Position numbers and translations under genes: made by a program | Shown: positions 24,871 to 35,281 of the stretch, one piece after another | Layout: each line of letters opens with the position of its first letter | Position numbering within the stretch: position 1 is the stretch's first letter | NCBI GenBank assembly: GCA_030432235.1 | Contig: JAUIHT010000002.1 | Location: 124,001 to 188,000 of the forward strand | DNA from: Verrucomicrobiia bacterium | GTDB taxonomy: Bacteria > Verrucomicrobiota > Verrucomicrobiia > Opitutales > Cerasicoccaceae | Reading direction: 5' to 3' | Length of the DNA stretch: 64,000 bases | Notes under the pieces: generated by a model | What the model was told of the DNA's origin: nothing | Seen by the model: the letters and a program-made list of their open reading frames with translations, nothing else | The model's database searches: none

Positions 24871-24901
24871 TTGCAGTGAAATTCAGAATTCAAAAGTAAT
24901 G

Positions 24902-25135
24902 TCAGGAGGGGCGGCGTTCTTTTTCGAGTTTGGCCCGTTGTTCATCGGCCTCGCCAGGGAAGAAATCCTGTTGGATGCCCTCAGGCTCCTCGGCGTCGAA
25001 AATGCTGCGGGCTCCCTGTTCGAGGTTGCTGAACTGCCCGTTTTTAACCGCCCAGACCAGTGCAGCCACCGCCGTGGCGAAAAACAAACCTGCGACGGCC
25101 GCGATGATAATCAGGTAGGCGTTCCACTCGAACAT
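24902..25135 (-). CDS. CcoS-like small membrane protein (cbb3 assembly)
   Basis: This 77-residue protein has one N-terminal helix (about 7-29) followed by VWAVKNGQFSNLEQGARSIFD. It matches the CcoS signature (W-A-V-R-x-G-Q-F-D-D-L-E-x-P-x-x-R-I-L). CcoS is needed for cofactor loading during cbb3 maturation in other bacteria. The position directly upstream of ccoN supports the call. A C-terminal charged tail of about 30 residues is longer than in typical CcoS. Confidence 0.78.
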   Translation of the reverse strand: MFEWNAYLIIIAAVAGLFFATAVAALVWAVKNGQFSNLEQGARSIFDAEEPEGIQQDFFPGEADEQRAKLEKERRPS

Positions 25136-25151
25136 CGGTTACGGTTTCCTC

Positions 25152-25541
25152 TTAGTGGGCGCTCTGAGGAGCGGACGTTTCCTTGGCTGCGGGTTTAGCC
25201 GCAGCGGGCTTTTCGGTGGGCTTGGCCTCGGGTTGCGTTGCCTCGCCGGAGCTCAGCCGCTGGGCCGTGAGTTGCATGGCCTGGGAAATCGGAATGCGTA
25301 CCACGCCTTCCTGTTCGTTCACCCAGGAGTAGTTGTCCGCGGCCTTGGCCTGAGCAGCCCGGACCTCGGTCAGATTATCCTTACGCTGCTGCACGATGTC
25401 TTCGTTCACCGGCTGCGGGCGGTTCGGCACGTAGGCGATGGCGATGATAAGGGCGAAAAGCAGCATGCTCCCAACCGCTCCCACTACGGAGAGCAGGAAG
25501 TTGGAGTGACTGGTTTCGAGTGCGCCGTGTTCGTCTTCCAT
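25152..25541 (-). CDS. Membrane-anchored protein of the complex III/oxidase operon
   Basis: This 129-residue protein has one membrane helix (about 14-37, LLSVVGAVGSMLLFALIIAIAY). A short periplasmic part contains NYSWVNEQEGVVRIPISQAM, then an Ala/Pro/Lys-rich tail. I do not recognise a named family. The WVNEQEGVVRIPIxxAM block resembles segments in small proteins encoded beside alternative complex III and cbb3/caa3 oxidases. It lies 6 bases downstream of actF and 16 upstream of the ccoS-like gene. An assembly or tethering role is inferred from position. Confidence 0.75.
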   Translation of the reverse strand: MEDEHGALETSHSNFLLSVVGAVGSMLLFALIIAIAYVPNRPQPVNEDIVQQRKDNLTEVRAAQAKAADNYSWVNEQEGVVRIPISQAMQLTAQRLSSGEATQPEAKPTEKPAAAKPAAKETSAPQSAH

Positions 25542-25547
25542 GACAAT

Positions 25548-26852
25548 TTACTCTGCTGCGTGAATGGATTCGAGCACGCGCGGGTCGTGCAGGGGGATGG
25601 GCTCCTGTTTGGCCGCGCTGCGCAGGGCAGCCCAGATGCAGATGCCACCGATGCCGGCCACCACCGCGACGTCGACCAGCAGTGCGGGGGAAAGGAAGGG
25701 CAGCACCTGGAAGCCCAGGATGTTATCGACGGGCTCCTGGATGGGCACGACGTTGAAAATGATGTCGATCAGGCCCATGAACATGATCCAGCAGGAAATG
25801 GTGCGGAAGCGCCAGGGCTTGATCTTGGTGGGATACCACAGCAGAGCGATGAACGGAATGACGAAGAAGCCGAAGATGAGGCCCATCGAAACGTACCACC
25901 AGGCGCTCTTGCTGCCGTCGATGTTGAGCTCGCGGATGTTGTACCAGAAGGTTTCCTCAGGGATGTTGGCGTTGTAGATGAGGAAGTACTGCGAGAAGCT
26001 GATGTAGGCCCAGAAAACGGTGAAGGCCAGCGCCAGACAGCCCAGGAAGTAGGCGTGGCTCTGGTTGTAAAGGCCCTTGAGGCGACCCTGCTGGCTCAGA
26101 TGGAAACAAAGAACCGCGGTGGCCGCGATGCCAAGGCGCATACTCAGGGCGAAGAACCATACACCGTACATGGTGGAGAACCAGTGGTAGCTGAGGCTCA
26201 TCAGCAGGTCGAAGACGGCAAAGGTGGCGGTGAAGGCGGTCAGGAAGATGCCGACGGCGGAAATCTTACGGCAGTTCTTGTAGTACTTGGGGTTGATCTC
26301 CAAGTCGCTGGAAAAAGAATTCTTCCGCAGCAGGAAAGCCAGACCGCAGGTCACCAGGGCGTAAATGCAGAGGCGGCCAATCAGGAAGGGCACGTTGAGC
26401 AGGCCGGCCTTGTGCAGGTAAAGCACGTCGTTGCCCACCGTGGTATGGTGGATACCAGGCACGACTGCATCGAGGTCCATCCAGCGCCAGACCAGGCCCG
26501 GATTATCCATCAGCAAAGGCAGGGCGATGACGGGGATCAGGAGCAGCCAGAGCCACTTGAAGGCAGCCAGGCAATTCTCCATCTGGCGACGCACGACGAC
26601 TACCCAGCCAGCATCGAAGAGATACGAAATCTGGGTGAGGAAAAGCATCCCGGCCAACACGGAAAACCAGAAGGTAAACCCAACCAGCCAGCTAAGCGCC
26701 AGACGGCTGTCGTTGTTCTGGATACCCATGACAAGGGCGCCCAGGCCAATAGCCAGCCCGATGATGCCGACGACGAGGAAAATCCCGGCGGGGTTCTTGC
26801 GGCTTGTGGCGGGAGCCGCGGCCGATGAGGTGGCGACAGCTTCAGCGCTCAT
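25548..26852 (-). CDS. actF: Alternative complex III subunit ActF (NrfD/PsrC-like quinol-binding membrane subunit)
   Basis: Integral membrane protein of 434 residues with about ten helices (for example IFLVVGIIGLAIGLGALVMG, WLVGFTFWFSVLAGMLFL, VFWAYISFSQYFLIY). FWxYISFSQYFLIWYxNIPEET-type residues near 285-300 are diagnostic of ActF. The subunit anchors the complex and may hold a second quinone site or proton channel. It overlaps actE by four bases (ATGA at 26849-26852). It is the last act gene before the oxidase genes. Confidence 0.92.
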   Translation of the reverse strand: MSAEAVATSSAAAPATSRKNPAGIFLVVGIIGLAIGLGALVMGIQNNDSRLALSWLVGFTFWFSVLAGMLFLTQISYLFDAGWVVVVRRQMENCLAAFKWLWLLLIPVIALPLLMDNPGLVWRWMDLDAVVPGIHHTTVGNDVLYLHKAGLLNVPFLIGRLCIYALVTCGLAFLLRKNSFSSDLEINPKYYKNCRKISAVGIFLTAFTATFAVFDLLMSLSYHWFSTMYGVWFFALSMRLGIAATAVLCFHLSQQGRLKGLYNQSHAYFLGCLALAFTVFWAYISFSQYFLIYNANIPEETFWYNIRELNIDGSKSAWWYVSMGLIFGFFVIPFIALLWYPTKIKPWRFRTISCWIMFMGLIDIIFNVVPIQEPVDNILGFQVLPFLSPALLVDVAVVAGIGGICIWAALRSAAKQEPIPLHDPRVLESIHAAE

Positions 26853-27505
26853 AGTCCCAAATCCTTTCTGTATTGAGGCGGCACATCTTCGACGGTGGCG
26901 TTACCGGCCAGTTGCAGGGCGCGCACGTAGGAAATGACGGCCCAGCGTTCCTCCGGATTCAGTACGGGGCCGTAGGGGCCCATCAGGTTCTTACCGTGGG
27001 TAATAGTGTTAAAGATTTCGCCCTCGGCCATCTGACGGATGCGATCATCGTGGTAGGACGGCGTGGCGGCCATGCCGTACTTCTTGGTGATGCCATTGCC
27101 GTCACCGGTCTGGCCGTGGCAGGGCAGGCAAAAAATCTGGTACTTGGCCTGCCCCTGGGCGATGAGCTCGGGCGAGACTTCTACCGGGAAGCCTTTATAC
27201 CACTCGCCGTTGGCGTCCTTGCCGGAGTACATAGCGGGGTTCTTGGCGACGTCCCACTCGTACTCGCTGGAGAAGACTTCCTTCTCTTCCCAGCCGTAGC
27301 CACGCATGACGGTGCCGGGCACAACCGGGCGGTCGTCCATGCCGTTGGCGAAGAACTCGTTCTTACCCTGCGGTTCGAAGCGAGCCTGGATATCCATATC
27401 CGGGAAGACCCAGACCGGCGTTTCCGAAAACTTCTTGCTGCGGACTCCAAGGATGGAAACCGTAGCGACGATCACGAAGATCCATATGGCGATAAAGTAG
27501 CGCAT
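26849..27505 (-). CDS. actE: Alternative complex III subunit ActE (mono-heme cytochrome c)
   Basis: Membrane-anchored cytochrome c of 218 residues: an N-terminal helix (about 3-20), then a domain with heme motif CLPCH in YQIFCLPCHGQTGDGNGIT and a likely axial Met in ITHGKNLMGPYG. In structurally known ACIII complexes ActE receives electrons from the ActB/ActA chain and passes them to the oxidase. Its stop overlaps the actF start, and actD ends three bases upstream of its start, so coupling is tight. Confidence 0.93.
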   Translation of the reverse strand: MRYFIAIWIFVIVATVSILGVRSKKFSETPVWVFPDMDIQARFEPQGKNEFFANGMDDRPVVPGTVMRGYGWEEKEVFSSEYEWDVAKNPAMYSGKDANGEWYKGFPVEVSPELIAQGQAKYQIFCLPCHGQTGDGNGITKKYGMAATPSYHDDRIRQMAEGEIFNTITHGKNLMGPYGPVLNPEERWAVISYVRALQLAGNATVEDVPPQYRKDLGL

Positions 27506-27507
27506 GG

Positions 27508-28050
27508 TCAGGCTTCGACGGCGTGGATCTCCTCGGCTCCTATTTCTTTGAGGAAGGCCTCGGTGGCCTCACGATTAAACTTCGGGTCGGACTTCTCGAT
27601 CACGATGAAGAAGGTGTCGTCGTTGCTGCGGACGAAGTCCGGATAGTTGAAAAGCGGGTGGTTGTGGCGCGGCAGCATGTTCATCACGAACATCCCGAGC
27701 AGCGTGCCGAAAGCGGCGTTGAGAATGGTCAACTCGTACATGACCGGGAACGGGAAGACCGGGCTCCAGAAGGGCTTGCCACCGACGATCAGCGGGTAGT
27801 CCCAGCCGTTCATGTACCAGGTGATGAGCGTGCCCAGGCAGAAGCCGAAGAGGCCGCCGCAGAAGGTGAACATGGGCACCTTGGAGCGCTTCATGCCCAT
27901 CTGGGCATCGAGCCCGTGGACCGGGAACGGCGTGAAGGTATCCCACTTCTTGTAGCCGGCGTCGCGAACCTTGCCCGCGGCCTCGAAGAACTCGGGGGTC
28001 TTGGTAAAGGTGCCCAGCAGGCAGTACAGAGCTTTCGGTTGGTGTTCCAT
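27508..28050 (-). CDS. actD: Alternative complex III subunit ActD (DUF3341)
   Basis: Protein of 180 residues with two transmembrane helices (about 73-92 and 110-135) flanked by a cytoplasmic alpha/beta domain. The DUF3341 pattern is clear: [37 protein letters not shown], then DDTFFIVIE near the end. The ATG at 28050 has a good Shine-Dalgarno GGGAGG at 28060-28065, one of the few in the window, and excludes an in-frame TTG at 28056. A short-tandem-repeat region of about 110 bases separates it from actC. Confidence 0.93.
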   Translation of the reverse strand: MEHQPKALYCLLGTFTKTPEFFEAAGKVRDAGYKKWDTFTPFPVHGLDAQMGMKRSKVPMFTFCGGLFGFCLGTLITWYMNGWDYPLIVGGKPFWSPVFPFPVMYELTILNAAFGTLLGMFVMNMLPRHNHPLFNYPDFVRSNDDTFFIVIEKSDPKFNREATEAFLKEIGAEEIHAVEA

Positions 28051-28059
28051 CAGCAAGCA

Positions 28060-28065
28060 CCTCCC
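28060..28065 (-). promoter_or_regulatory. Strong Shine-Dalgarno of actD
   Basis: GGGAGG on the minus strand, nine bases before the ATG at 28050. It decides the actD start. It is notable because most genes here lack a visible Shine-Dalgarno sequence. Confidence 0.7.
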
Positions 28066-28071
28066 TTGGCA

Positions 28072-28167
28072 AAAGATGAAAGATGAGAGATGAAAGATGG
28101 AGTCAATAAGAACGACATGCCCTCAGTGAGAGAAATTTCTGCTTTCTGCTTTCTGCTTTCTGCTTTC
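28072..28167. repeat. Heptanucleotide tandem-repeat element between actC and actD
   Basis: Left part 28072-28100 is about four GATGAAA/GATGAGA units. Right part 28136-28167 is four perfect TTTCTGC units followed by TTTCATC, the reverse complement of GATGAAA. The 35 bases between show nothing recognisable. The element sits inside the act operon, upstream of the actD ribosome-binding site. Confidence 0.8.
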
Positions 28168-28168
28168 A

Positions 28169-29656
<1,488 letters not shown>

Positions 29657-29702
29657 TCTATAAAGTGCTTTGGTGCTCTAGTTCCTAGTGCTTAGTTAAA
29701 AA

Positions 29703-32700
29703 TCAGTGATGTTCCGGTGTCGCTTCAGCGTGGGTCGGCGCACCGTGGCTTTCGGTGGAGGCGTGGGGCTCACCGTGACCGTTGTCTCCGTGACCTTCGC
29801 CATGCCCGGCTGCGTGACCGCTCTTGGCCTCGTACTCGGCGCGGGTCAGGGGCTGCGCGGTGTAGTCCGGCATCTTCGGGTTGGGATTGCGCAGCTTGGC
29901 CAGATAGGTCGTGCGCGGGCGGATATTAAGGTAGCCGAGGACCGAGTAGTTGCGGTCACTCTCCTTGGCCTGGTAAACCTCAGTCGTGGTGTCGGTGATG
30001 TCACCGAAGGTGATGGCGTCAGTCGGGCAGACCTGCTGGCAGGCGGTCTTGATGGTGCCATCGGGTACCTCGACGTTGTTGGTGTTCTTGGCCTTGACGA
30101 GCTGGTTGATCTTGGCCTCCTCGATGCGCTGCACGCAGTAGGTGCACTTCTCCATGACGCCGCGCATGCGCACGGTGACGTCCGGGTTCTTCTGCATGCG
30201 GGTGAGCTGGCTGGCCTCGGTCTTGTCGTAGTTGGTACCGAGAGGTCCCTTGTAGAACTCGCCGCGCTCGCGCTTGTTGTAATCGAAGAAGTTGAAACGA
30301 CGGACCTTGTACGGGCAGTTGTTGGCGCAGTAACGGGTGCCAACGCAGCGGTTGTAGGCCATGACGTTGAGGCCCTGGTCGTCATGCACGGTGGCGTTGA
30401 CCGGGCAGACCTGCTCGCAGGGAGCAAGCTCGCAATGCTGACAGGCCATCGACATGAAGCTGACCTGCGGATCCTCGGGAATCTCTGTCGTGCTGGAGTC
30501 CGGACCGGCGGAATAGTAGCGGTCGAGGCGAATCCAGTGCATCTCGCGCCCGCGCAGGACCTGGTCCTTACCAATGACGGGGATGTTGTTCTCGGACTGG
30601 CAGGCGAGCACGCAGGCGTTACAAGCCGTGCAAGTGTTCAGGTCGATGTTCATCCCCCACTGCTGGCGGTCCGTGAAGGCAGGCGTATCGTAAAGGGAGC
30701 CACCGCGCGGAATATCGGTGGAAACTTCGGACAACGGCTCCTTGCGGGCCGTACCGAGAACTGGCGGCGAGTGCGCCTCCATGCCCATGGCCTTGACGAA
30801 TTCCGGGTTGGACTCGTACTCGGTGTTGTTGGCCTCGCGGATGATGGCGCGGCCTTCCATGGACCAGTGTTCCTGGGTGTTGGCGACCTGGAAAGTCTCA
30901 TCGAGCACCGTAATCGTGCCGCCGGTAGCGACGGACGGCGAGCTGCTCTTGACGAAGGGATAAACGTCGAAGCCGATGCCCTTGCCCTCCTTCGGGTAAT
31001 GGATGGCAGTGCCGACGCGGCCGGTCTTGCGGCGGCCAAAGCCAAGGGTCAGCACGACGGTATAATCCGCCAGGCCGGGCTGGATGTGCAGCGGGCCTTC
31101 GATGGTGGTGCCGTCCGGCAGGGAAAGTTTCGCCATGTGGGCGATTTCGCGGCCCAACTTGAACGTGTTGTCGTTCATGTGGAGCTGCCCCATCTCGTCC
31201 ATGCGAATGGGCTTGGGCGTGATGTCGAGAACCTTGGCCATCTTGGGGCTGACGCTGACGACGTTGTCCCAGGTGATCTTGGTCATCGGGTCCGGGCACT
31301 CCATCAGCCAGCCGTTGTTGTTGTAACGACCGTCGTAGGCGTGAGTGCTGGGCAGGATGCGGAACTCGAGACTGTTCTCGGAAAGCGCGGGGGCCTTGAA
31401 CTCGGCTTTGTCCAGCTTTTGCGGGATGCCGAAGGACGCCATCTTGGGCGTTGGCATGCCAGCCTTATAGCTGTCGGGCTCGTCGACGCCGATGGTCAGC
31501 CATTCGTTGAAGGAGATATCGTCCTTCTTACCGGTAAATTCGGTGTAGGTCGCGCGGACCAGCTCGTAGGCGCCATCTTCGCCGAGGGGCTTGCCGCCAA
31601 GGGCGGACAGCACTTCCAGCTCAGACTGCGTCTTGAAGAGCGGCAGAATCATCGGCTGGACCGGCATGTAAGCGCCGCAGAAGGCGCGCCCGTCACCCCA
31701 GGTTTCGAGGTAATGGCTCGCGGCGACGGTCAGGTCGGCCAGTTCAGCGGTCTCGTCGTCGTAATAGCTGTGGTAAACGACGGTTTTCGCCTTGGCGGCG
31801 GCTTCGGCGAATTTCAGGTCCGCCGGAGCGTCGTAGGCGGGATTGCCGCCGATGACGACGAGCGTGTCTACCTCACCGGTGTTCAGCTTCTCCACCAGTG
31901 CGGGCAGCTCGACAGCGGTGTTTTCGGGAAGTTGCTTGTACTCGACGGTGTGGCCCTCGGCGCCGAGCGCGGCGTTGACCGCGTAGACGAGCATGTGGAC
32001 GCCTACGGGGAGGTGCTCGCCGGCCACGACGAGGGACTCGCCCTTGTGCGAAGCGAGGTCTGCGGCGCATTCGTCGATCCACTTCTGGTCGACCTGGGCA
32101 CCCTTGCCCAGCTCCTTCAGAGCGGCGGCAAGCGCGGCGTCCCCGTGGGCTTGCTCTATAATAGCGGCGCCAAGCAGCGCAGCCACGGCGGGCATCTGGC
32201 TGGTGGAGGCACGCAGACGGTGGTCGGCCATGGCGCCGGTGAGGCTCATGGTGGACTCGACCGAGTAAAGGCGGTTCATCTTGGAGGCCTCATGGGCGTC
32301 CTTGACGGCGCGGGCCTTGCCGAAGCCGCGCGAGTTGCGGAGCTGGTCGGGGCCGCTGCTAAGGAAGTCGCTGTCCAGCGTGAGGACACGCTTGGCGTTC
32401 TTCGTATGATAAAGCGGACGGTGCGTGCTGCCCGAAATGGCGGTGAGGGCCTTGACGGGGTTACTGTAGGCAACCGGCTCGTACTCGGCTACGACCATTT
32501 CCGGCATCGACTTCTTCAAGTCAGCCAGCAGGCGGGCGCGGGTCGGCGACGTGCTGGGCTGGAGCAGAAGCGCGAGGCCGCTGCCCTTGTTGCCGGAGAA
32601 TTTCTTGGAAAGATTGGCCAGGGCCGTGGCGACCTCTGCGTCGGAGGCGGGTGCCCCACCCTTCTTGACGGAAACTTGCAGGCGGTCCGGGTCGTAAAGG

Positions 32701-33140
32701 TCCAGGATGCTGGCCTGGGCAAAACCGTCGGTGGTGCCGCCGTAGGCGAGGTAGCTGGGGTTACCCTCGATCTTGGTCGGGCGGGCGTCGTGGGTTTCCA
32801 CGATGATGGGCGTGCTGCCGTAAGCGCCCGGGAAAGAGGTGGCGTAGTAAATCGGCACGCCGGGGATGATGCGCTCGGGCTGCTGTGAGTACGGCAGCAC
32901 GTAACGACGCGGCATGCGGCAACCGGTCAGCCCGATGCCGGCAAAGGCGGCAGAGGCCCCCATGAGCTTGAGGAACTGGCGACGGTCCTGCTCGCTGGCT
33001 TCGGAAGCGCCCTCGGGGAACTCACGCTCGAGCGTCTCTTTGAATTCCGGCGCGTTGGCCAGCTCGTCAGGGCTGCGCCAGTAGCGCGGGCCGGAGAGCT
33101 CGCGTTCGGTGGGTTCGGGATGGTGGAATTTGCGCTTCAT
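29703..33140 (-). CDS. actB: Alternative complex III subunit ActB (molybdopterin-like plus iron-sulfur subunit)
   Basis: Large periplasmic subunit of 1145 residues. Residues 50-72 hold a twin-arginine-like signal with lipobox (RRQFLKLMGASAAFAGIGLTGC). Then comes a molybdopterin-oxidoreductase-like domain without cofactor (about 75-800). The C-terminal ferredoxin domain has four Fe-S binding sets: CTACNACVLACQ, CQHCELAPCEQVCPV, CVGTRYCANNCPYKVRRF and CTYCVQRI with a later CQQVCP. This B1/B2 fusion is the usual ActB. A His/Gly/Glu-rich tail ends the protein. I chose the ATG at 33140, which overlaps the actA stop as ATGA, over an ATG at 33149. Confidence 0.95.
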   Translation of the reverse strand: MKRKFHHPEPTERELSGPRYWRSPDELANAPEFKETLEREFPEGASEASEQDRRQFLKLMGASAAFAGIGLTGCRMPRRYVLPYSQQPERIIPGVPIYYATSFPGAYGSTPIIVETHDARPTKIEGNPSYLAYGGTTDGFAQASILDLYDPDRLQVSVKKGGAPASDAEVATALANLSKKFSGNKGSGLALLLQPSTSPTRARLLADLKKSMPEMVVAEYEPVAYSNPVKALTAISGSTHRPLYHTKNAKRVLTLDSDFLSSGPDQLRNSRGFGKARAVKDAHEASKMNRLYSVESTMSLTGAMADHRLRASTSQMPAVAALLGAAIIEQAHGDAALAAALKELGKGAQVDQKWIDECAADLASHKGESLVVAGEHLPVGVHMLVYAVNAALGAEGHTVEYKQLPENTAVELPALVEKLNTGEVDTLVVIGGNPAYDAPADLKFAEAAAKAKTVVYHSYYDDETAELADLTVAASHYLETWGDGRAFCGAYMPVQPMILPLFKTQSELEVLSALGGKPLGEDGAYELVRATYTEFTGKKDDISFNEWLTIGVDEPDSYKAGMPTPKMASFGIPQKLDKAEFKAPALSENSLEFRILPSTHAYDGRYNNNGWLMECPDPMTKITWDNVVSVSPKMAKVLDITPKPIRMDEMGQLHMNDNTFKLGREIAHMAKLSLPDGTTIEGPLHIQPGLADYTVVLTLGFGRRKTGRVGTAIHYPKEGKGIGFDVYPFVKSSSPSVATGGTITVLDETFQVANTQEHWSMEGRAIIREANNTEYESNPEFVKAMGMEAHSPPVLGTARKEPLSEVSTDIPRGGSLYDTPAFTDRQQWGMNIDLNTCTACNACVLACQSENNIPVIGKDQVLRGREMHWIRLDRYYSAGPDSSTTEIPEDPQVSFMSMACQHCELAPCEQVCPVNATVHDDQGLNVMAYNRCVGTRYCANNCPYKVRRFNFFDYNKRERGEFYKGPLGTNYDKTEASQLTRMQKNPDVTVRMRGVMEKCTYCVQRIEEAKINQLVKAKNTNNVEVPDGTIKTACQQVCPTDAITFGDITDTTTEVYQAKESDRNYSVLGYLNIRPRTTYLAKLRNPNPKMPDYTAQPLTRAEYEAKSGHAAGHGEGHGDNGHGEPHASTESHGAPTHAEATPEHH

Positions 33141-33790
33141 CGGTGGCATCCGGAGCAGCTCTGCGGCGGATTGACGTCCCAGTCGTGGACGAAGGTTTCA
33201 CCCATTTCGAGCTGGGCCTGCTTGCTTTCGGGCTTCCAGGTCAGGTCATAGACCTTGTCGAGGGGACGAATAAAGTTCTCGGGGTTGCGGTGACACTCCA
33301 GACACATAGCCATGCTAAGGGGCTTGGCGTGGTAGACGGTCTCCATCTCGTTAATCTGGCCGTGGCAATGCACGCAGGAGACGCCGCGGTTCACGTGGGC
33401 GGAGTGATTAAAGTAAACGTAGTCAGGCGTGTTGTGGATTTTCACCCACGGTACCGGCTCGCCGCTATTATAGCTGTCGCGGATGGGCGCGAGCTTGGCG
33501 TCGTTGGCCAGCACCTGATTGTGGCAGTTCATGCAGACCGAAGCCGCCGGGACGTTGGAGTGCTCCGAGCGGTCGACAAAGGTATGGCAGTACCGGCAGT
33601 CCATCCCGAGCTGGGTGACGTGCAGGCTGTGGTCGAAGGCCACCGGCTGCACCGGCTGGTAACCGACCCGCAGGTACTTCGGTGTGGCGTAGTAAGTGAC
33701 GCCCGCCACCACGGTTCCCAGAATCAGGGTCAACCCAATCAGAACTTTGACGGGCGCGAGGTTGGCCCACTTTGGAAAGACGTTCGCCAT
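33137..33790 (-). CDS. actA: Alternative complex III subunit ActA (pentaheme cytochrome c)
   Basis: Multiheme cytochrome of 217 residues with an N-terminal membrane anchor (about 14-33) and five CxxCH motifs: CRYCH, CMNCH, CVHCH, CLECH and CSGCH. Distal His ligands are plentiful (FDHSLHVTQ, FNHSAHVNRG). Five hemes and about 220 residues match ActA of known ACIII. It relays electrons from the iron-sulfur chain of ActB. The stop overlaps the actB start. A small secreted-protein gene ends 18 bases upstream. Confidence 0.95.
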   Translation of the reverse strand: MANVFPKWANLAPVKVLIGLTLILGTVVAGVTYYATPKYLRVGYQPVQPVAFDHSLHVTQLGMDCRYCHTFVDRSEHSNVPAASVCMNCHNQVLANDAKLAPIRDSYNSGEPVPWVKIHNTPDYVYFNHSAHVNRGVSCVHCHGQINEMETVYHAKPLSMAMCLECHRNPENFIRPLDKVYDLTWKPESKQAQLEMGETFVHDWDVNPPQSCSGCHR

Positions 33791-33807
33791 GAGAATTGGC
33801 CAGGGGC

Positions 33808-33999
33808 CTACGCGGTGTTACCTCCACGCGCCACGGAGCGCGGCGCTTTCACGGCCTGCATGGGCAGTTTTTCAGCGCTGGGGGCCTCACTCTTGGCAGA
33901 GCGGGCCGGTTCACGCTTTCCGCCAAACGCAAAGCCGGCAAACAAAGCCGAGCCACACGCAGCGAGAAACGCCTTACGGTTGGTAAACACCTTATCCAT
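33808..33999 (-). CDS. Small exported protein leading the act operon
   Basis: This 63-residue protein has a short basic start (MDKVFTNRKAF) and a hydrophobic segment (LAACGSALFAGFAFGG, about 12-27), then a charged tail without further motifs. It would be either a signal peptide with a 36-residue mature peptide or a small anchored protein. It lies 18 bases upstream of actA on the same strand and is the first gene of the transcript. I do not know a family for it. The coding call rests on position, length and signal-like composition. Confidence 0.5.
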   Translation of the reverse strand: MDKVFTNRKAFLAACGSALFAGFAFGGKREPARSAKSEAPSAEKLPMQAVKAPRSVARGGNTA

Positions 34000-34156
34000 T
34001 AGTTAGTCAGTAGAGAGGCATCAAAAGTGTTTACGCACCCCAATCAACAGAATTTTTCCAAAATCTTTCAAAGTTTGCTAATACCCCGGATAAATTAGCT
34101 TCCGTAATGAGGTCGATAAGGAGACCGGCCTTGTGCCCTGATGCGCGCCCCATCCC

Positions 34157-35188
34157 CTATTCCTGCGGCTCTTCGCCGACTTCTCTTCTTTTCTCATCGG
34201 CATTATCTGCCTGGACCTGCTTGACGATCTCATCTGTTGCAGCTTCGGCTTCCTGCTTGCTGTGACCTTGTTTCACCAAAAGCCCGGCATAGAGCTTCCT
34301 GTAGTCTGGATTATCATGCTCATCTGCTTCGTCCGTACCCGAGTATCTAGTTTTGAGGATCAAAAGGCGCCTCATCATGACTTCGGCTTTCTCCAACTGC
34401 CCCCCTTCCAAATAAAGCGTAGCCAAATTCCCCAACGCACTTTCCAAACTAGGATCTTCAGACCCCAGAATCGCTTCCTGAATATCCAAGGCACGCAAAT
34501 AGCAAACTTCCGCTTCTTCCGTTTGCAACATTAGTTGGTGCAGCGTCGCCATGGAAAGCAGTGTGCCGACCGTCTCTCGGCTTTCTTCCCCATACACTTT
34601 CCGTTGAATCGCCAACGCGGATTTGGCCATGGACAATGCCTCCTCGTATCGGGCCAAGGTTAAATAGACCATGCTCATATTCATTAATCTGTCGGCAACA
34701 ACAGGGTGCTCTTCCCCCAAAGCGCTCCGGTAGATTTCCAAGGCACGCTGCAGGTGCGGCTCGGCCTTTTTCGGTTGCTCGGTGAGGAAGTAGCACAGAC
34801 CCAGGTTTTTCTCCGCTGTACCGGTGTAAATATGCTCTTTGCCCCAAACCCCCTCTACGACGGCTAAAAAATGCGTCATCAGTGGCTCAACCGCCTTATC
34901 CTTTCTGAGATGTAATAAGTACTGCTCCAGCTCAAGGTGCGCACGCGTCCAAGCTTCGGGCCTTTGCTTGATATCCAAGCTCTTGCAGAATGCCATCTGC
35001 TTTTCAAAGGCCGCTTTGAACTCCTGTGGCGATAAAGAGTGAAAATCCTGGGATTCTAAATAGGTTACAGTCTGCCTGGATGGCTCCGTCTCCGCGCCCA
35101 TAGTGGATTCGGCCAACAAAGCTACGACGCCCAATCCGCTGAAAATAAAGGCATATGCACAAAAGCGAACGAGTCGAATCAGCGGCAT
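34157..35188 (-). CDS. Exported tetratricopeptide-repeat protein (kinesin-light-chain type)
   Basis: This 343-residue protein has a signal peptide or anchor (MPLIRLVRFCAYAFIFSGLG, to about residue 28). Five or six 42-residue TPR units of the kinesin-light-chain type follow: AEKNLGLCYFLTEQPKKAEP, ADRLMNMSMVYLTLARYEEALSMAKSALAI, LLSMATLHQLMLQTEEAEVC and LESALGNLATLYLEGGQLEK. The C-terminal helix is Lys/Glu-rich. It is a protein-interaction scaffold, probably periplasmic. The ATG at 35188 begins the signal; an upstream in-frame ATG at 35239 would add a cysteine-rich stretch that does not look coding. Lower GC than its neighbours. Confidence 0.8.
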   Translation of the reverse strand: MPLIRLVRFCAYAFIFSGLGVVALLAESTMGAETEPSRQTVTYLESQDFHSLSPQEFKAAFEKQMAFCKSLDIKQRPEAWTRAHLELEQYLLHLRKDKAVEPLMTHFLAVVEGVWGKEHIYTGTAEKNLGLCYFLTEQPKKAEPHLQRALEIYRSALGEEHPVVADRLMNMSMVYLTLARYEEALSMAKSALAIQRKVYGEESRETVGTLLSMATLHQLMLQTEEAEVCYLRALDIQEAILGSEDPSLESALGNLATLYLEGGQLEKAEVMMRRLLILKTRYSGTDEADEHDNPDYRKLYAGLLVKQGHSKQEAEAATDEIVKQVQADNADEKRREVGEEPQE

Positions 35189-35281
35189 ACTGAAATAGGC
35201 ACGCCAGCCTGCGCCGCACATGCAAATGACGTTAAGCACCTGTTTGATGACATAATCGTCGATAGTAAGATTTTTGCGCGC

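Noticed and set aside
28072-28167. CRISPR-like array
   Set aside because: Units are only seven bases with no spacers; no cas genes in the window.
29706-32888. Plus-strand open frame of 1060 codons antisense to actB
   Set aside because: It mirrors the ActB gene, has a Val/Gly/Leu/His-rich composition without any domain, and arises from the codon bias of a GC-rich gene on the other strand.
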